64,000 nt of DNA from UMGS1519 sp050951095 (lineage in GTDB: Bacteria > Actinomycetota > Coriobacteriia > Coriobacteriales > Eggerthellaceae): the NCBI GenBank assembly GCA_050951095.1, contig JBMNIQ010000006.1:62001-126000 (forward strand), in the 5' to 3' direction. Shown here piece after piece: positions 60,865 through 64,000 of the stretch; position 1 is the first letter of the stretch, and every line of letters begins with the position of its first letter. Below the pieces are notes generated by a model. That model made no database searches. It saw nothing but the letters and a program-made list of their open reading frames with translations, and was not told where the DNA came from. The position numbers were made by a program, and so were the translations under genes.

Positions 60865-61458
60865 CTAGCGCGCCGGTCCGTTTTCTTCCAAATCGTAGAT
60901 GTCCCGTCCTGCTGCGTCGATTCCCACAAACACGGGGAAATCCTTCACCTGGATGCAGCGCAGGGCTTCCGTGCCCAGGTCGCCATAGGCGACGGTCTCC
61001 GACGAGACCACGCATTTCGCCAGGTAGGCTGCCGCTCCTCCAGTGGCAACGAAGTAGACCGCGCCATTGCGCTTGCACGCGTCGTGAACCGCTGCCGAGC
61101 GCTTTCCCTTGCCGATGGTCGCGGCAATGCCCCGGTCGTACAACCGCGGAGCCGCGAAATCCATGCGCGAAGCCGTCGTGGGACCCACTGCACCGAACGG
61201 GCGGCCCGCAGCGGCGGGCGTCGGGCCGGCATAGAAGATGGCCTGACCGCCCAGGCCGTACGGCAGGGGCGCATCGGGGGCCATGCCGTCGAGCTCTTCC
61301 AGAAGGCGGATGTGACCGGCATCGCGCAACGTGTACAGGGGGCCGCTGATCAGGCAGCAGTCGCCCGCCTTCAGGTTCGCCAGCTGCGCACGGTCGAAGG
61401 GCATCTGCAGGCGCATCGGCTCCAATACGGCCGAAGCCTTAGCTTCCTCAGAGCTCAT
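60865..61458 (-). CDS. Class I fumarate hydratase, beta (C-terminal) subunit
   Basis: Smaller subunit of a two-part oxygen-sensitive fumarase (or the related tartrate dehydratase TtdB). The 197-residue protein has CLISGPLYTLRDAGHIRL, FYAGPTPAAAGRPFGAVGPTTASRMD (the substrate-binding GPTTSxRM motif) and ATGGAAAYLAKCV. Its ATG overlaps the alpha-subunit stop by 11 bases. Fumarase is favoured over tartrate dehydratase by context and by the simple two-gene layout. Confidence 0.9.
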   Translation of the reverse strand: MSSEEAKASAVLEPMRLQMPFDRAQLANLKAGDCCLISGPLYTLRDAGHIRLLEELDGMAPDAPLPYGLGGQAIFYAGPTPAAAGRPFGAVGPTTASRMDFAAPRLYDRGIAATIGKGKRSAAVHDACKRNGAVYFVATGGAAAYLAKCVVSSETVAYGDLGTEALRCIQVKDFPVFVGIDAAGRDIYDLEENGPAR

Positions 61459-62296
61459 ACGTACCCCTCCTCATGGCAGAGCATCCCATGTTGATGGCAA
61501 GCGGCAGCGCCGCAATGTGGCACGGCGCCGTATTCACCTTCACGGCAAGGGCCGTGGTGGATCCGCCCAGTGCGCCGGGCCCGATGCCGGTACCGTTCAC
61601 GATGTCCAGCAGCTCGCGCTCCAACGCGGCGTCCCGTGCATCGGGGGCCGGCCGGTCCACAGGGCGAAGCAGCGCGCGCTTCGCCAGGCCCGCCACCTTG
61701 TCGAACGTGGCACCGATGCCGATGCCGATGACAAGCGGCGGACATGCATTCGCCGCCTTGTGGTCGACGCAATCCAGCAGCTCGTCGATGATCCCCTGCT
61801 TCCCCGCCCCGGGCACGAGCATGGTCACGCGACTGGCATTATCCGAGCCGCCGCCCTTCAGCATGATGCTGACGCGCGCCGCCCCAGGCTCGTCGATGGA
61901 ATGAAACTCGCAGAATGCCGGCGTGTTGTCGCCGGTGTTCGCGCGGTCGTGCACCGCATTGCGCACGACGGATTTGCGCAGGAGGTGCTCCGTGTAGGCG
62001 GCGCCGACGGCTTCGTTCACGGATGCGAATACATCCGCCTCCACCAGCACGCCGGGGCCCGCCTCCAGGCACACCCAAACCGTGCCGGTATCCTGGCAGA
62101 TGGGCACATGGTCTTCAGCGGCAATCCGCGCGTTCTCGCACAGCTGGCGCAGCACTTCGCTCCCACGCGGCGACGTCTCCGTCCGCGCGGCCTCCTGAAT
62201 GCCCGCAAGGATATCGGGCGGCAGTTCGCAAGCCAGATGCGGAATGGCTTCCCGCACGGTCTGCGCAACCTGTTCCTTTGTAATGACTTTTTCCAT
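61448..62296 (-). CDS. Class I fumarate hydratase, alpha (N-terminal) subunit
   Basis: Large subunit carrying the [4Fe-4S] site. The 282-residue protein has HVPICQDTGTVWVCLEAG, the cluster-region ACPPLVIGIGIGATFDKVA, GGGSDNASRVTMLVPGAGK and GPGALGGSTTALAVKVNTAP with NMGCSAMRRG at the end. ATG 62296 follows GAGGGC; a longer in-frame start at 62353 is possible. Coupled to the beta subunit and transcribed toward tmk. Reaction: fumarate to malate (reversible), probably for reductive TCA/anaerobic fermentation. Confidence 0.9.
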   Translation of the reverse strand: MEKVITKEQVAQTVREAIPHLACELPPDILAGIQEAARTETSPRGSEVLRQLCENARIAAEDHVPICQDTGTVWVCLEAGPGVLVEADVFASVNEAVGAAYTEHLLRKSVVRNAVHDRANTGDNTPAFCEFHSIDEPGAARVSIMLKGGGSDNASRVTMLVPGAGKQGIIDELLDCVDHKAANACPPLVIGIGIGATFDKVAGLAKRALLRPVDRPAPDARDAALERELLDIVNGTGIGPGALGGSTTALAVKVNTAPCHIAALPLAINMGCSAMRRGTYEL

Positions 62297-62449
62297 GCCC
62301 TCGATTATACGGCAGCACCCGCAGATGCCGACTCCTGCGATGTTTCGGTACAAAAGGGACAGATACGCGAAAACCCCGCCTTCCTCTGAACCGCACCCCT
62401 GATCTTGGACTTAGAAAGAGAGTCCGGATTTAGGAGGTGCGGTTCTGTC

Positions 62450-62950
62450 ATGAAGAGGCATAGCCTGGAAACCCGTCGAAGGGCCGCCGATCTCATCAAG
62501 AAGGGGTACAGCTTCAGGGCGATCGCGTCGGAGCTTGCCGTATCTAGGAACATCGCGCAATACTGGGTCTACACGTACAAGGCGGTGGGCGCGGAGGTGT
62601 TCCTGGCGATGGGGTCCAAGCACAGAACGTACGACTACGAGACCAAGCTGGCCGCTGCTCGGGACTACGTCGACCTCGGGATGACCAGGCAGGAGGTCAT
62701 GTCCAGGTACGGCATCGTGGGCGCGACGCAGCTGAAGAACTGGGCGAGGAGCTACCGCGAGGGAGGGCCGGAGGCCCTGAGGCCGAAGCCGAGGGGGCGC
62801 CCGCGCAAGGGCGGCGGCCGGGCGTGCCCGGCGACCCGCGAACAGGAGCTCGAGGCGGAGAACCGCAGGCTGAGGGCCGAGGTGGCCTACCTAAAAAAAT
62901 TGAGGGCCCTGGAGGCGGAGAAGCGAGCACCTGGGAGAAGTGCCAGGTGA
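62450..62950 (+). CDS. IS3-family transposase OrfA
   Basis: DNA-binding helper subunit of 166 residues. An N-terminal HTH (MKRHSLETRRRAADLIKK ... SELAVSRNIAQYWVYTYK) is followed by a second HTH and a leucine-zipper-like segment REQELEAENRRLRAEVAYLKK. AGGAGG precedes ATG 62450. The A7 run after the zipper is the -1 frameshift site for the OrfAB transposase. Confidence 0.92.
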   Translation: MKRHSLETRRRAADLIKKGYSFRAIASELAVSRNIAQYWVYTYKAVGAEVFLAMGSKHRTYDYETKLAAARDYVDLGMTRQEVMSRYGIVGATQLKNWARSYREGGPEALRPKPRGRPRKGGGRACPATREQELEAENRRLRAEVAYLKKLRALEAEKRAPGRSAR

Positions 62951-63810
62951 TCAGGGAGCTTTCAGGGCAGGGCCACGCGCTCAAGGACCTCCTGGCCGCG
63001 TCGGGCCTCCCGGCGTCGACCTACCACTACAACAGGGAGAAGCCCGCGAAGCCGCCCACGAGGCCCGAGCTGCGGGCGAAGGTCGCCGAGATCTTCGGGA
63101 GAACGCCGAACGGGTGCGGCCACCGCCAGATCGCGATGTGCCTGCGCGCCGAGGAGGGCGTGCGCATAGCCGACAAGACCGTGCTCAAGATGATGCACGA
63201 GATCGGCATCAGCTGCGGCATAAGGCGCGAGACCGACTATCACAGGTACAACTCCTACAAGGGCGTGGTCGGGAAGACCTTCGAGAACCTGATCGGACGG
63301 GACTTCTCCGCCAGCGGGACGTGGCAGAAGATGGGAACCGACGTCACGGAGTTCGCGCAGCCGTGGGGCAAGGCGTACCTCGCGCCGGTGCTGGACTTCT
63401 TCAGCGAGGAGGTGGTCGCCTGGTCCGTCTCGCAGCACCCGGGCCTGCGGCAGCAGGACGAGATGCTGGATATGCTGATAGCCAGGAAGCCGGAGGGCAA
63501 GACCCCCATCCTGACCAGCGACATGGGCTGGCAGTACCAGCACGAGCGCTACTGGAAGAGGGTCGAGGAAGCGGGGTTCAGGCAGAGCATGTCGCGCAAG
63601 GGCAACTGCCTGGACAACGCGTGCACGGAAGGCCTGTTCGGCCACATCAAGGACGAGTTCTTCAGGGGCCAGGAATGGCCCGACTTCGAGTCCTTCAAGG
63701 CCGACCTCGAAGCATACATCGTTCACTGGAACACGGTGAGAAGGCAGAAGAGGCTCGAGGGCCTGACCCCCGTGGAATACGGGAATCGGACCCTCGAGAC
63801 AGCAGCGTAG
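62824..63810 (+). CDS. IS3-family transposase OrfB
   Basis: DDE integrase, in the -1 frame relative to orfA and normally made as an OrfAB fusion by frameshift at 62893-62899. It has SGLPASTYHYNREKPAK, the catalytic residues in MGTDVTEF, TSDMGWQYQH and NACTEGLFGHIKDEFF, and ends with LEGLTPVEYGNRT. The frame is open from 62824, but the part before the A7 site is probably not used alone. Confidence 0.92.
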   Translation: MPGDPRTGARGGEPQAEGRGGLPKKIEGPGGGEASTWEKCQVIRELSGQGHALKDLLAASGLPASTYHYNREKPAKPPTRPELRAKVAEIFGRTPNGCGHRQIAMCLRAEEGVRIADKTVLKMMHEIGISCGIRRETDYHRYNSYKGVVGKTFENLIGRDFSASGTWQKMGTDVTEFAQPWGKAYLAPVLDFFSEEVVAWSVSQHPGLRQQDEMLDMLIARKPEGKTPILTSDMGWQYQHERYWKRVEEAGFRQSMSRKGNCLDNACTEGLFGHIKDEFFRGQEWPDFESFKADLEAYIVHWNTVRRQKRLEGLTPVEYGNRTLETAA

Positions 63811-63858
63811 CTGATAGACTTTACTTATGGGCTCCAAGAACTGGGGTGCAGTTCACTC

Positions 63859-64000
63859 CGAGGGCGGGGCTCCGAAACTAGCGAAAACGCCGAAACGCGG
63901 TTGGGATGCGGCCGATGAGCAGCGGCAGTTAACCCGTGGTCGAGCTGCTGGAAACCGTGTTCGAAGAGGATGATGCCGTCATGTCCGCCGCAGCGGAAGA
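63859..64000. other. Right edge with an unresolved partial gene
   Basis: After the IS there is no full gene. On the plus strand a stretch with normal codon use reads VVELLETVFEEDDAVMSAAAE (from about 63932), and ATG at 63981 could also start a gene, but there is no clear RBS. A minus-strand reading ends in TAA at 63928-63930 after a Ser/Thr-rich tail; it would fit the split terminator. The data do not decide between them. Confidence 0.3.

Larger units (their letters stand above)
62387..63855 (+). mobile_element. IS3-family insertion sequence, copy 2
   Basis: About 1.47 kb; ends TGAACCGCACCCC and (inverted) TGAACTGCACCCC. Probable target duplication CTC at 62384-62386 and 63856-63858. It carries orfA and orfB in the usual overlapping frames with an A7 slippery site at 62893-62899. 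Both frames are intact. Distinct in sequence from copy 1 but of the same type and target preference. Confidence 0.92.
62374..63869 (-). terminator. Terminator split by the second IS3-family element
   Basis: Left half CCCCGCCTTC (62374-62383) and right half GAGGGCGGGG (63860-63869) pair over 10 bp (one G-T pair), with the loop CTCC after removing the IS and its duplicated CTC. On the minus strand the stem is followed by TTTTCGCG. It once terminated a minus-strand gene to the right. Confidence 0.8.

Noticed and set aside
1..64000. CRISPR arrays and rRNA genes
   Set aside because: No regularly spaced direct repeats, cas genes or rRNA sequence were seen.

Overview
The window is a GC-rich, densely packed bacterial chromosome segment. 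Several features suggest an anaerobic or facultative gut-type actinomycete of the class Coriobacteriia, probably Eggerthellaceae: molybdopterin oxidoreductases of the DMSO-reductase family, an acyl-CoA dehydrogenase/ETF/FixCX operon, a two-subunit class I fumarase, TIGR03915/TIGR03916 genes, and an ArgF/ArgS pair beside a short LarC protein. This assignment is inferred from gene content and protein style; there is no rRNA gene in the window to test it.

Layout. 1-1100: 5' part of ilvD behind a T-box-like leader. 1172-5672: punA, prmC, prfA, a frameshifted trxB and trxA. 5784-15955: a patatin-like lipase, then thrS, a zinc-ribbon membrane protein, valS, clpX, clpP and tig on the minus strand (translation and protein quality control). 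16000-20550: tRNA-Leu, a DEAD-box helicase, a small AT-richer phage-derived islet (DUF4417 protein, JAB-like metalloprotease domain protein, small protein, P27-like terminase fragment), tRNA-Lys and tRNA-His. 20741-22786: Na+/H+ antiporter. 22906-27558: a five-gene electron-transfer operon (acyl-CoA dehydrogenase, etfB, etfA, fixC, fixX). 28076-36690: argS, argF, short LarC, M13 peptidase and a polar amino acid ABC transporter. 37211-40671: tRNA-Arg and a molybdopterin oxidoreductase with its four-cluster ferredoxin. 40818-44634: galE, a SixA-CHAD fusion and a GtrB-type glycosyltransferase. 44675-46125: IS3-family element. 46145-50624: a second molybdopterin oxidoreductase, panD, an HMA-domain metal-binding protein, tRNA-Thr and a second patatin. 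50740-55960: a paired putative DNA repair module (radical SAM + DUF4130), a PflX-like radical SAM protein, a 3-hydroxyisobutyrate-dehydrogenase-like protein and a DegV protein. 56045-62296: pncB, ricT, holB, tmk and the fumarase subunits. 62387-63855: a second IS3-family element.

How the genes work together. The etf/fix operon and the two molybdo-enzymes point to anaerobic respiration with organic electron acceptors. ilvD, argF and panD supply amino acid and CoA precursors. tmk-holB-ricT and clpX-clpP-tig are conserved housekeeping blocks.

Most notable observations. Both IS3-family copies sit inside the four-base loop of a GC-rich, perfectly or nearly perfectly paired terminator hairpin, which suggests a structural target preference. 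The trigger factor carries an extra C-terminal Rho-N/SAP-like segment. An amino acid ABC permease carries a large extracytoplasmic N-terminal domain. A two-gene radical SAM/DUF4130 module is present without its usual uracil-DNA-glycosylase-like partner. The small phage islet pairs a JAMM-motif protein with a possible immunity-sized protein.
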